Origin: Chryseobacterium gregarium DSM 19109
GTDB taxonomy: Bacteria > Bacteroidota > Bacteroidia > Flavobacteriales > Weeksellaceae
Direction: 5' to 3'
Length of the DNA: 64,000 nucleotides
NCBI RefSeq assembly: GCF_000430845.1
Contig: NZ_AUMU01000018.1
Span: forward strand, 1 to 64,000
A program made the translations under genes and the position numbers. The notes beneath the pieces are model-generated. The model did not search any database. It was not told the DNA's origin and saw only the letters and a program-made list of their open reading frames with translations. Shown in pieces: positions 50,524 to 59,190 of the stretch (its first letter is position 1; each line of letters begins with the position of its first letter).

Positions 50524-51438
50524 ATGCAGCAACAATCCAACCTCAGTCACATTAACAGTATATCGCAATTGGTACGGGTCTTAGGACTTCCTGCGCCACT
50601 GCATCCATTGATCACCCTGGTGGATTACAATACTGTTTCGGTTGATAGTTTCCCGAAAGGGCAAAAAGTAAGTCTTGATTTCTATAAGATTTCCTTTAAG
50701 CCTACGTTTACGGGACACATAAAATACGGACAGGGCTATTACGATTTTGAAGAAGGCGGATTGGCATTCCTGAAGCCCAGACAAATTGTTTTTCCGCCGG
50801 AAGACCTAGAAAGCTATGAAGGGATCGCTTTGTATTTCCACCCGGACTTTATCCGGAATTATCCGTTAGGAAAAACAGTAAGTCAATACGGCTTTTTCTC
50901 TTACGATGTTTCGGAGGCCTTGTTTTTATCGGCAAAAGAAAAAGAAATCATAGCCCATTTATTTGCTGCCATAGCCGGTGAATTAGCCAACAATATAGAC
51001 CGTTTCAGCCAGGATGTGCTGGTGTCGCAAATCGAATTGTTATTGAATTACAGCAACCGTTTTTATAACCGGCAATTTATTACCAGGAAGGCAGTCAATC
51101 ACGACATCATCACTTCTCTGGATCAACTTTTAAACCGGTATTTTGATGAAGAAAACAGTCTGAAAAACGGTTTGCCCTCCGTGAAATACATCAGCACGGA
51201 ATTAAACCTGTCCCAGCGCTATCTGAGTGATATGCTGAGTTCACTGACCGGACTGAATACCCAGCAATACATTCAGAATGCCATCATAGAAAAAGCCAAA
51301 GAAAAATTATCAACGACCCATCTGTCCGTTTCGGAAATTGCTTATGGATTGGGCTTTGAACATCCGCAGTCTTTCAGCAAACTTTTCAAGACCAAGACTA
51401 ATGTTTCGCCTCTGGAATTCAGGCAGTCATTTAATTGA
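50524..51438 (+). CDS. AraC-family transcriptional regulator
   Basis: 304 residues from the ATG at 50524 (MQQQSNLSHINSISQLVRVL); a TTG seven codons upstream overlaps the SDR stop and is less likely. The N-terminal sensing domain has FYKISFKPTFTGHIKYG. The C-terminal part has the double helix-turn-helix with STELNLSQRYLSDMLSSL and VSEIAYGLGFEHPQSFSKLF, ending NVSPLEFRQSF. It is the third gene of the AKR-SDR-AraC operon and probably controls it. Confidence 0.93.
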   Translation: MQQQSNLSHINSISQLVRVLGLPAPLHPLITLVDYNTVSVDSFPKGQKVSLDFYKISFKPTFTGHIKYGQGYYDFEEGGLAFLKPRQIVFPPEDLESYEGIALYFHPDFIRNYPLGKTVSQYGFFSYDVSEALFLSAKEKEIIAHLFAAIAGELANNIDRFSQDVLVSQIELLLNYSNRFYNRQFITRKAVNHDIITSLDQLLNRYFDEENSLKNGLPSVKYISTELNLSQRYLSDMLSSLTGLNTQQYIQNAIIEKAKEKLSTTHLSVSEIAYGLGFEHPQSFSKLFKTKTNVSPLEFRQSFN

Positions 51439-51568
51439 TACACTACAATTCTTTATGCTCGTTCATTTTCAGATTTGTCAGATTCCTGAGTAAAGAAACT
51501 GATGGCCTGAAGCGTTACAATCCAAAGGCAATTCTGTTTAAAAATATCTGACTGATTTGGATTTTTAA

Positions 51569-51603
51569 AACAACCGCCTTTAAATATTTTAAAGGCGGTT
51601 GTT
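51569..51603. terminator. Bidirectional terminator between convergent genes
   Basis: A 16-bp perfect stem, AACAACCGCCTTTAAA (51569-51584) with its complement at 51588-51603, and a 3-nt loop. On the minus strand it is followed by TTTTAAAAAT. It separates the AraC gene from the serine hydrolase, which converge here. Confidence 0.8.
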
Positions 51604-51676
51604 CAAGAAATACAGGGATGAAAGCAATGGTTTAGAACTTGTATATACATCGCTCAATTCATGTTTTTACAATTGC

Positions 51677-53332
51677 TTATCTGATCCTTACAAATAAGAT
51701 ATGATTTAAATTTTGCCCTGACAGAGAGAATCCGGTGATCTTTTCTTTTGTATTTTTCTGAAAGACAAGCTTTCCGAAATATCCTTCATCCGAATAAAAA
51801 CTGTTCCTGGCAAACGGATGTAGAATGATGCCGTTATTCGAGCTGTGCCGTGCGACCAATTCATTATTTTTGACTATTAGTTCATATTCGGTATTGAATT
51901 CTTCATTTTTGTAAATACCTGCAAATTTTATAAGGTCTGCCTTATTGAGCTTTGGCGGAGTCACTTTTACTTTTTTACCGGCGTATTTAAAATCAGCGAT
52001 GTGATAAGTACAAATGCCATGATCAAATGAAAAGTAGCTGACCGGCAGGTACGGATTGGTGAAACGGCCATCTCCAATGACAGGTAATTGCATCTTTTTG
52101 TCACTGCCGAAAGCCTGGTAATAGAGGGTATTGTTTTCAGCGATGATGTTAAACAGTGATCCCGGGAACATTTCATAAGTCCCTGTGAACTGTTTCAGTT
52201 CCTGTGTCGTGTAATGGGTCTTTATGAGTAACGGCGTTTCTATTTCGTATTCTTTTAAAAACAGATCGACAATCTGATAAACCAATTCGAACGGTTTGAA
52301 ATCACCGTTATTTCCCAGAATGATGACTGAAAACTGATATTTTGGAACCGTTAGGACGTAACAACGATAACCCGCATCGCCGCCGCCATGAAATACAAGT
52401 TCCAACCCTTTGTAAGTTTTGGTTTCCAATCCCAATCCATATCGGTTGGTTTCTCCGGAATTGAGTGTGGAAGGCTTTATCATTTCACCAAAGATCTCTC
52501 TGTGTTCTGAAGACGGATATTGCATATTGACTATCCATTTGCTGAGGTCTTTAAGGGTTGTGCTGACCCCTGATGATCCGTTGGCCATCAGATTTAAGGC
52601 GTAATTTTCGTATTTCCCGTTTTTTAAGCGATAGGAATACGCTTTATTTTTAACAATCAGAGAGGGTGTGTCAACAGCCAGGCTATGGAACATTTGCAGC
52701 GGAGTGAAGATTTTATCTTTTAATACGTCCTGAAATGGCTTCCTGCAGACCCGTTCGATGATCTCGGCAAGCAAGGCAAAGCCCGTATTGTTGTATTCGA
52801 ACTTTTCACCGGGTTTAAAATTGACCTGTTTGATGTGAAGCAGCATGGCCACAACGTCTTTATGGGTCATCCGGTCACCCGGTTCTATCCCTTTCAGTTG
52901 CGCTAACTCATGAAGGTTAGGTAAGCCGTGGGTATGATTTGCCAGTTGCCGGAGACTTATTCTGTAGGGAAGGCCTTTTAATTCGGGCAGGTATTTTCGG
53001 ATATCGTCATCTAATGAAAGCTTGCCTTCTTTTTCTAATGATACGGCAAGAAATGCCGTGAATTGTTTCGAAACAGATGCGATGTGGAAAGCAGTAGAAT
53101 CCGTAATGGGTATTTTATATTCCATATTGGAGATCCCTCTTTCACCGCTGTAAATGGTTTTTCCCTGTTCTATGATCGCCAATGCAACGCCTGGGCTGTT
53201 CTTTTGATAGGAATGTTCCAATAAAGAATCCGCTTTTTTTAATGGTTGTGCTCTGTTGTAATTTTGAGCAAAGCATACATTATAAAATAATGCCAAAGCA
53301 AGCAGTAATGTGACTTTAAATAACGGTTTCAT
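51677..53332 (-). CDS. Exported beta-lactamase-fold serine hydrolase (class C/PBP-like)
   Basis: 551 residues from the ATG at 53332, which gives a proper signal peptide (MKPLFKVTLLLALALFYNVC); a TTG three codons upstream (53341) is also in frame. The penicillin-binding/class C fold is shown by SxxK in IASVSKQF, YxN in FEYNNTGFAL and HGG in VFHGGGDAG. After about residue 400 comes a lipocalin-like beta-rich tail (QFTGTYEMFPG and FAGIYKNEEFN repeats) common in Bacteroidota esterases of this type. Likely periplasmic. Substrate unknown; true beta-lactamase activity should not be assumed. Confidence 0.92.
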   Translation of the reverse strand: MKPLFKVTLLLALALFYNVCFAQNYNRAQPLKKADSLLEHSYQKNSPGVALAIIEQGKTIYSGERGISNMEYKIPITDSTAFHIASVSKQFTAFLAVSLEKEGKLSLDDDIRKYLPELKGLPYRISLRQLANHTHGLPNLHELAQLKGIEPGDRMTHKDVVAMLLHIKQVNFKPGEKFEYNNTGFALLAEIIERVCRKPFQDVLKDKIFTPLQMFHSLAVDTPSLIVKNKAYSYRLKNGKYENYALNLMANGSSGVSTTLKDLSKWIVNMQYPSSEHREIFGEMIKPSTLNSGETNRYGLGLETKTYKGLELVFHGGGDAGYRCYVLTVPKYQFSVIILGNNGDFKPFELVYQIVDLFLKEYEIETPLLIKTHYTTQELKQFTGTYEMFPGSLFNIIAENNTLYYQAFGSDKKMQLPVIGDGRFTNPYLPVSYFSFDHGICTYHIADFKYAGKKVKVTPPKLNKADLIKFAGIYKNEEFNTEYELIVKNNELVARHSSNNGIILHPFARNSFYSDEGYFGKLVFQKNTKEKITGFSLSGQNLNHILFVRIR

Positions 53333-53378
53333 TTGATTCAAAATTTAATTTGAAACAAAGTTGAGCTTCTGATCTATT

Positions 53379-53445
53379 GTAGAAGTCCGACTATCGGTAA
53401 CCGAACCTATTTCTACTGACCAATGGGTCCGATTAAAAGTCGGAC
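53379..53445. promoter_or_regulatory. Dyad-rich promoter region of the serine hydrolase
   Basis: TCGGTAACCGA (53394-53404) is a perfect palindrome around one base, flanked by GTAGAA (53379-53384) and TTCTAC (53411-53416). GTCCGA and TCGGAC (53427-53432 and 53440-53445) form a second dyad, and AGTCCGACT at 53384-53392 repeats its arm. On the minus strand CAACTTTG, near 53353-53360, is one base from a -7 box. This suggests operator sites, perhaps for the adjacent AraC protein. Confidence 0.5.
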
Positions 53446-53450
53446 GCTGT

Positions 53451-54539
53451 CTAAGTATCTGATCTTCTGTAGCCTGAGGGGGTGACGCCTGTTTCTTTTT
53501 TAAAGGCAGTATAAAAAGATGATTTGGAATTAAACCCCACCCGGTACAAGATTTCGAGGACCGTCAGATGGGGTTGGTCTTTCAAAAGGATTTTGGCCTC
53601 CCTGATCCGGTATTCATTGATAAAATCAAAAAAATGTTTTCCTATTTGTTGATTGATGAGTATAGACAGTTCCTTTTCGGGCATGCCCACCTGTGCAGCC
53701 AGCTTTTGCAGGGTCAGGCCCTCATCCAGATGAGGTTTGTTCTGCTCCATATAAGCGATGAGCTTTACTGTACCCGGATTAGGAATGGTGTTCTTATCGG
53801 GGATGGATGTTTTTTTTTCAGTTAAGGTTTCAATGGGCTCCAGGTATGATTTAACGCCTGTAAAAAGCTGGGGGCTGTATAAGGCTTTCAGGACAAACCA
53901 GCAGATGGTAAATAAAGCAACGCTGCTGATCGCCAGGTAAATGTATTGTAGAAAGCTTTGATCCTGTCCAAGATATAAGAGTCCTAATTTCGCCAGTACA
54001 AAAAGATGGGCAAAAAAGAAGAATACCGTGACCTGAAACAGCCATCTGTAGATGCCGTTATCGTCATTCGAATAGTTCTCAAGATAGACGGCTTTGTAGT
54101 TCTTCAAACTCAGGAATATGAGGATGATATAAGCATAATACTGTATTTCCCCTGTGATCGTAAAGAGGGTAAAACGCTGATCTGATATGGACGTTAATTT
54201 GAAAACAATTAAAAATCCAAGGAACAGCAGGGTGTGGATCAGATGTTTTGGCTTCAGCTTAAAATCAGAATAACAGGTGGCAAGGACATACAGGTAAAAT
54301 GCAGGCATCTGCAACAGGGAAGAGCATACCTTTACTATTTTAAGATCAGGATGACCGGAAAACAGATGACCCAGAAAAAAACCGGTAAAGTCAAATGCGG
54401 TCAGCAAAAGAAAAAGGGCGAATAATTGATTGGCGGGTTTCTTATTGCTTTTGACCGTAAAAAGAAAGACAGAAAACAGCAGCATCAGAAAAACGGCGAG
54501 TTTTCCCAGACTGCTGATCAGTTCAATATTTTTTTCCAA
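53451..54539 (-). CDS. Membrane-embedded AraC-family regulator
   Basis: 362 residues. The first about 230 form six to seven hydrophobic helices (LAVFLMLLFSVFLFTV, LFALFLLLTAFDFTGFFLG, YYAYIILIFLSL and others) and the last 100 are a helix-turn-helix domain with LTLQKLAAQVGMPEKELSIL and VLEILYRVGFNSKSSFYTAF, ending KKETGVTPSGYRR. This 7TM-HTH layout is common in Bacteroidota. The only in-frame start available is TTG at 54539 because a stop lies four codons upstream. It lies 119 bp upstream of the serine hydrolase in the same direction and may control it. Confidence 0.9.
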   Translation of the reverse strand: MEKNIELISSLGKLAVFLMLLFSVFLFTVKSNKKPANQLFALFLLLTAFDFTGFFLGHLFSGHPDLKIVKVCSSLLQMPAFYLYVLATCYSDFKLKPKHLIHTLLFLGFLIVFKLTSISDQRFTLFTITGEIQYYAYIILIFLSLKNYKAVYLENYSNDDNGIYRWLFQVTVFFFFAHLFVLAKLGLLYLGQDQSFLQYIYLAISSVALFTICWFVLKALYSPQLFTGVKSYLEPIETLTEKKTSIPDKNTIPNPGTVKLIAYMEQNKPHLDEGLTLQKLAAQVGMPEKELSILINQQIGKHFFDFINEYRIREAKILLKDQPHLTVLEILYRVGFNSKSSFYTAFKKETGVTPSGYRRSDT

Positions 54540-54583
54540 TTGATTATTTTAAAATTAAAAGACAAATGTAGAGATAAAAGTAA

Positions 54584-54680
54584 CAGGCTGAATAATGACA
54601 AAACGGATCAATGTAAAATCTCTTTTTATATTGGATGACATAGGTGATCTCTTCGGTATCTAGAGGCTCTGTAAAATCAT
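54584..54680 (-). pseudogene. Decayed copy of the 3' end of the CDF transporter gene
   Basis: CAGGCTGAATAATGAC (54584-54599) and GTGATCTCTTCGGTATC (54644-54660) are identical to 42848-42863 and 42922-42938 in the CDF gene, in the same order and orientation but 14 bp closer. On the minus strand it still encodes DFTEPLDTEEIT against DFRDHLDTEEIT. The stop and the remainder of the gene are lost. Confidence 0.85.
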
Positions 54681-54928
54681 ACCAAATTACCGGGAATAAC
54701 TTGATTACTGCCCGATATTTTGATTGATCTGAAATCCTGATCCGGGAGATCCGGCAAAAAAAGTTCCAGCTTGGTTGGGTCATCACTCAATAAGATAAAT
54801 GCGCTGATGACCGTTGGATCTTTTCGGGGATCTGCAGGATTCAGCAGGAATCCTTTTAAAAACCTGGATACAAATTTGTTTAAGTTTGATCCAGATTTGT
54901 CCTGCCGAAGCAATACATCTGTTATCAA
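54677..54928 (-). other. Possible small or remnant coding frame, unrecognised
   Basis: The minus-strand frame of 83 codons contains NPADPRKDPTVISAFILLSD and FLPDLPDQDFRSIKISGSNQ, which looks more protein-like than random. I recognise no family and see no ribosome binding site. It sits directly upstream of the CDF remnant. The rest of 54540-55426 holds no other supported gene; the AT-rich 54930-55426 part contains the lanthipeptide promoter region. Confidence 0.3.
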
Positions 54929-55319
54929 ACTTTTTTTCCTTATAGTGAGAATGATTATTTATCTGAGATTTTAATTGTAGGCATCATAGATCAATATTTT
55001 CTGTATTCTGTGTTTTCATTATTAAACTAAAAATCATATTATTTGTTAACAATAAGTGTTAGCTAAGTCATGCTTTTCCCGCAGGAAGTTTAGAAATATG
55101 CCGGAACAGAAAAGATTTTGTAAATAATATAGATCGAAATTAACCCAAATCAGACGGTTTATCAACAAATATGAATGAACAGCAACAATAGTATTGATTT
55201 CTATTTTACAAATAACAATAACTGATTATCAATATATTAGAATTGTTTAATTTCTTAATTGGTATGTCGTAATTTATAAATAAAGACTACAACCATTTTT
55301 ATATTCCGATCTGAGTCGA

Positions 55320-55327
55320 TAATTTTG
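55320..55327 (+). promoter_or_regulatory. Candidate -7 box TAATTTTG for the lanthipeptide operon
   Basis: Exact TAnnTTTG match about 100 bp before the precursor start. The -33 element is weak (a T-run near 55295-55300). Confidence 0.45.
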
Positions 55328-55426
55328 AAATCAGAGTTAAGCAATGCACTTTTCGACAATGAAGATCTTTTATAAAACCGGAATGATAAAATAAACAATT
55401 TAAACAGTAAAATAATATTAATCACT

Positions 55427-55669
55427 ATGAAACAAAAACTGACCCTAAACAAAGAAAGAATTACAAAATTAACTGCAGAGCAATCGGCTTCAATTCAAGG
55501 AGGAGGTAGCGCAGGGAGTACTAACAGAGGATTTACCTGCTGCATGTGTACGGGTGGAGACCAAAACACCTACAATTCTTTTGACAGGTGTCCTCCAGGG
55601 AATGATACCAAGCCGGTTGATGGCCTGACCCCAATTTATCAGTCTGAACAGAATCAGGGAATCTGTTAA
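55427..55669 (+). CDS. Class I lanthipeptide precursor
   Basis: An 80-residue precursor. The leader KQKLTLNKERITKLTAEQSA ending in GGG (residues 25-27) is the Bacteroidota class I lanthipeptide leader type, with the LxLxK...L..EQ pattern and a double-glycine-like end. The core of about 53 residues carries Cys at 38, 39, 41, 55 and 80 and ten Ser/Thr residues. A CCxC cluster (FTCCMCTGG), a DRCPPGND segment and a C-terminal Cys are distinctive. LanC and split LanB genes follow at once, so Ser/Thr dehydration and lanthionine formation are expected. Ring pattern and activity cannot be read. The leader cleavage site is inferred to be after the glycines. Confidence 0.9.
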   Translation: MKQKLTLNKERITKLTAEQSASIQGGGSAGSTNRGFTCCMCTGGDQNTYNSFDRCPPGNDTKPVDGLTPIYQSEQNQGIC

Positions 55670-55691
55670 GATTTCAAACAAATTAATTACT

Positions 55692-55720
55692 GAATGCTCT
55701 ACAAATGTAGGGCATTTCTT
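55692..55720 (+). terminator. Attenuator-like hairpin between precursor and LanC genes
   Basis: ATGCTCTAC (55694-55702), loop AAAT, GTAGGGCAT (55707-55715) with one G-T pair, then TTCTTACT. A leaky terminator here would yield more precursor than enzyme mRNA. It also covers the ATG at 55694, arguing that LanC starts at 55736. Confidence 0.7.
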
Positions 55721-55735
55721 ACTATTCTTAAAATC

Positions 55736-56962
55736 ATGAATTTATCAAATAAAATTAATGAAATAGAAGATTTCCTGGATGGCATCCTGCAAAATCCATC
55801 ATATAATAATGATATTTCTTTGTTTACAGGTATTGGAGGCACTCCAATATTTTATGCTCTTTTATATGAATATAAAAAAGATAAAAAGTATCTTAATAAA
55901 ATCGATGCATTTATTGAATTTTCTTTTGAATATCTAAATAACAATAACAATGTTATTGGCTTAACCTATTGCGATGGACTGTGTGGATTTGGCCAGATCC
56001 TTAATTTCTTAACAGAAAAAAACTTAACGGAAATAGATCTAAGCGAAGCTTTATATTCCATAGACGAAATAATATATCAAAACATAAATCATTTTCTGGC
56101 TCAGGCAGATAAATTAACTCATGAGGATAAGGTTGAACAAATTGATTTTCTTCATGGTGTTTTTGGTCTTGCACATTACTTAATCTCACGTCCTAAAAAC
56201 TCAAATCAGGAAATATTATTTAATCTCTTTGACAAACTTGCTGAAATTATAGAAGATGAATGTAACCTTACGTTGACCGTTAAGGATGAAGTCAGTATCA
56301 ATGATAATACCCACAAAACCAATATAGGATTAGCTCACGGGCATATTTCATATCTACTGATTTTTTCAAAATTTTATGAACGGTATCCGGATAAAGTCAA
56401 CATCAAAAAGGTTATAAAAAAATCGGCTTATACGGTGTTGTCATTTAAAAACAAAGATTCTCAAAGTGATCATATCTTTCCGGGAATAGCAGTAAATGGC
56501 CAAACCGCTAACTATGATGTTCATTTGGGATGGTGCTATGGAGATCAATCTGTTGCTTTCGGGTTATATAAAGCAGGAACAATATTAGAAGATGATGTCT
56601 TGATTGATATTTCAAAAAAAACGGCTTCTTCCACTCTGAATAGATTGGATTTAGCAGCGGCCCAGGTATTTGATGCCGGGTTTTGTCACGGAGCGTCAAG
56701 TGTCGGATATTTACACTTAAAATGGTACTTGCTGACTCATAATAAGGATCATTTAATTGCTTACCATCAGTTTATTAAAGAAACGTTAGCTTTTTGTGAA
56801 TTTAATCAAGGAATAGCGGGGTACAAAAAATATAATGGTCCGGATAATTATAGTAATAATGTGGGAATGTTAGATGGGTTAATTGGGGCTGGAATTTTTT
56901 TACTGGATGCCAAGCTGGAAAATAAAGATTCTGACTGGGATTCATTTTTTTTACTAAATTAA
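55736..56962 (+). CDS. LanC-type lanthionine synthetase C family protein (cyclase)
   Basis: 408 residues from the ATG at 55736 (MNLSNKINEIEDFLDGIL); the in-frame ATG at 55694 lies in the hairpin and adds a non-homologous extension. Zinc ligands of LanC enzymes are present: Cys267 in HLGWCYGD and Cys317-His318 in FCHGASS. GLAHGHISYLL and GIAVNG mark the alpha/alpha barrel. It would add Cys thiols to dehydrated residues of the precursor. It lies 8 bp before the LanB gene, in one operon. All three zinc-binding residues are intact, so an active cyclase is expected. Confidence 0.93.
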   Translation: MNLSNKINEIEDFLDGILQNPSYNNDISLFTGIGGTPIFYALLYEYKKDKKYLNKIDAFIEFSFEYLNNNNNVIGLTYCDGLCGFGQILNFLTEKNLTEIDLSEALYSIDEIIYQNINHFLAQADKLTHEDKVEQIDFLHGVFGLAHYLISRPKNSNQEILFNLFDKLAEIIEDECNLTLTVKDEVSINDNTHKTNIGLAHGHISYLLIFSKFYERYPDKVNIKKVIKKSAYTVLSFKNKDSQSDHIFPGIAVNGQTANYDVHLGWCYGDQSVAFGLYKAGTILEDDVLIDISKKTASSTLNRLDLAAAQVFDAGFCHGASSVGYLHLKWYLLTHNKDHLIAYHQFIKETLAFCEFNQGIAGYKKYNGPDNYSNNVGMLDGLIGAGIFLLDAKLENKDSDWDSFFLLN

Positions 56963-56970
56963 ACTGATGT

Positions 56971-59184
56971 ATGAAAAAAAAATTATATAAACCATTTGAA
57001 AATTATTTACTAAGAACTCCTGTTTTGTCACTGAATTTTTATAAGAATCTGACGGCAGAACCAATAATCAGCGATAATACATTTAAGAACCTAATTACAG
57101 ACCTAACCATAAGAGAAGCTGTATTTTTAGCTTCCCCGTCTCTTTTGGCAGAGTTTGATAGTTGGCTCAATAATCCGAAAAAGGACGAAGCAAAGATTGA
57201 AAAATTAAAATATACGTTGTTAAAATATGTTTCAAGAATGTCATCAAGGTGTACTCCTTATGGTCTTTTTGCTTCCTGCTCAATAGGTCAGCTATCTTCT
57301 GATACAGACATCAGGCTTAATGACAAGTCAAAGTATAAACGTCATACCCGTTTGGATATGAACTTTATGGTCTCATTATATTATGAACTATTAAAAATAG
57401 AAGAAATAAGAAACAGTTTAAAACTGTATCCAAATACAAGCCTGTTCAAAATCTCTGATAAATACCGATATGTAGAATATCACTATAAAAATGGCAGTAG
57501 GCAATATGAGATTGTTGCAGTTGATTATTCAGAATATCTAGAAAAATTAATCACAGCCGCCCAGACCGGAGTTACTAAAAAAGACCTGATTAAAATATTA
57601 ATGAATATGGGTTTCGAAGAAAACGAGTGCGAAGAATTTATCGACGAAATAATTCTAAGTCAGATTTTAGTTTTTGAACTGGAACCTAATGTGGCAGGAC
57701 AGGAATATCATAATCAATTAATTTCTATATTAGATAAAAATGAGATTACTATTTCAGCAGAAATAAAAAATATATTAAAAAAAATAGAGACTTTAGATCA
57801 TCAAATCGGCAATTCTATTGAGAAATATAATGATATTAAAAAATTAGTAGAAATATTTAAAGTGTCTTTTGATTCAAAGCATTTATTTCAATGTGACTTA
57901 ATTTCTACATCAGCAGCTAATTTTTTAGATCAGAGAATCGCGGAACAAATAATTCCGGCGATCAGACTGCTTAACAAAATTTCACCCGCACGCCATAAAT
58001 CTTACTTAGAAAAGTTTAAAGACCGGTTTTATGAGCGCTATGAAAATATGGAAATTCCTTTGATGGTCGCACTAGATCCTGAAATTGGAATTGGTTATGG
58101 TTCCAAAGTAGAAAGTAATGACTTTAATCCCTTAATTGATGATTTACCCATCAGGAATAAGCACGTCAATGAAACTCAAGAATTAAAGTGGTCTTTAACC
58201 GATATTATATTTCAGGAGAAATTTTCAAACGCCCTGAAAGACAAAAAGTACAAGATAACGATTACTGATGATGATTTCAAAAGTATTGATAACCCGAATG
58301 AGAATAATTTACCCCCGACTATATCCATTATTGCAGAAATTATCAGAGAAGAATCTGATTGCAAAATTTCCTTCAGTGGGTGGGGCGGGGGCAGCGCAGC
58401 AAATTTAATGTCCAGATTTTGCCACAGTGATGATTTAATTGATAAACATGTTGCAAATATTATTTCTTCAGAAAAATCAGACAGCAATACTATCATTGCT
58501 GAAGTCATCCATCTCCCGGAATCGAGAGTAGGAAATATCTTATCTCGGCCTTCATTTAGAGATTTTGAAATTCCATATTTAGCCAAGTCCACGAAAGATC
58601 AGGCAAATCAGATCCGTGTAGAAGATCTTGTGATATCTGTAAAAAATGACCGCCTTTATTTAAAACATTCAAAGCTGAATAAGGAAATTATTCCCAGGTT
58701 AACCAATGCGCATAATTTTTCAAATCCAAGGGCTCTACCCGTATATCATTTCCTATGTGATATGCAGTTTATTCATCACAATAGGGGAGGCGGAATTCCA
58801 CTAACTAATTTTGAGTCGTTGTATTCTTTTATTCCAAGGATAGAATATAAGAATATTATTCTTTCTCCTGCCCATTGGTATATGAAGAATAATGATATAG
58901 TTCATTTATTCAAAATAAAAGATGATGTTAAATTATTAAATGAAGTAAAAATCTTAAAAGACCGCTTTTCTTTTTCTCAATTTATTTTATTGTCTGACGG
59001 AGACAACGAGCTTTTGATTAATTTGGAAAATTTAACGTCAATAAAAATGTTTCTTTCAACAATTAAAAACCGCACCGGGTTTAAGTTATCGGAATTTCTG
59101 CATGATTTTAATAATTCTATTGTGAAGGACGAGCATAATGATTGTTATTCAAATGAATTTATCATTTCTTTTAAAGTTGAATAG
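56971..59184 (+). CDS. Lantibiotic dehydratase, LanB N-terminal (glutamylation) protein
   Basis: 737 residues, the size of the LanB N-terminal domain alone. KPFENYLLRTPVLSLNFY at the start and RMSSRCTPYGLFASCSIG are hallmarks of the glutamyl-tRNA-dependent dehydratase; FSGWGGGSAANLMSRFCH and ILSRPSFRDFEIPYLAKS fit the rest of the domain. It should activate Ser/Thr of the precursor by glutamylation. The elimination domain is encoded by the next gene, 6 bp downstream, as in split-LanB systems such as the pinensins. Confidence 0.92.
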   Translation: MKKKLYKPFENYLLRTPVLSLNFYKNLTAEPIISDNTFKNLITDLTIREAVFLASPSLLAEFDSWLNNPKKDEAKIEKLKYTLLKYVSRMSSRCTPYGLFASCSIGQLSSDTDIRLNDKSKYKRHTRLDMNFMVSLYYELLKIEEIRNSLKLYPNTSLFKISDKYRYVEYHYKNGSRQYEIVAVDYSEYLEKLITAAQTGVTKKDLIKILMNMGFEENECEEFIDEIILSQILVFELEPNVAGQEYHNQLISILDKNEITISAEIKNILKKIETLDHQIGNSIEKYNDIKKLVEIFKVSFDSKHLFQCDLISTSAANFLDQRIAEQIIPAIRLLNKISPARHKSYLEKFKDRFYERYENMEIPLMVALDPEIGIGYGSKVESNDFNPLIDDLPIRNKHVNETQELKWSLTDIIFQEKFSNALKDKKYKITITDDDFKSIDNPNENNLPPTISIIAEIIREESDCKISFSGWGGGSAANLMSRFCHSDDLIDKHVANIISSEKSDSNTIIAEVIHLPESRVGNILSRPSFRDFEIPYLAKSTKDQANQIRVEDLVISVKNDRLYLKHSKLNKEIIPRLTNAHNFSNPRALPVYHFLCDMQFIHHNRGGGIPLTNFESLYSFIPRIEYKNIILSPAHWYMKNNDIVHLFKIKDDVKLLNEVKILKDRFSFSQFILLSDGDNELLINLENLTSIKMFLSTIKNRTGFKLSEFLHDFNNSIVKDEHNDCYSNEFIISFKVE

Positions 59185-59190
59185 TTTGTT

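Noticed and set aside
51677..53332. Calling the serine hydrolase a beta-lactamase resistance gene
   Set aside because: SxxK, YxN and HGG are shared with esterases and peptidases, and the extra lipocalin-like tail fits those better; resistance cannot be claimed from sequence.
54771..54974. 67-codon plus-strand frame
   Set aside because: It lies opposite the more protein-like minus frame at 54677-54928 and has no visible start signals.
55694..55735. Upstream ATG extending LanC by 14 residues
   Set aside because: The ATG lies within the hairpin after the precursor gene, and the extension MLYKCRAFLTILKI is unlike LanC starts; the ATG at 55736 is preferred.
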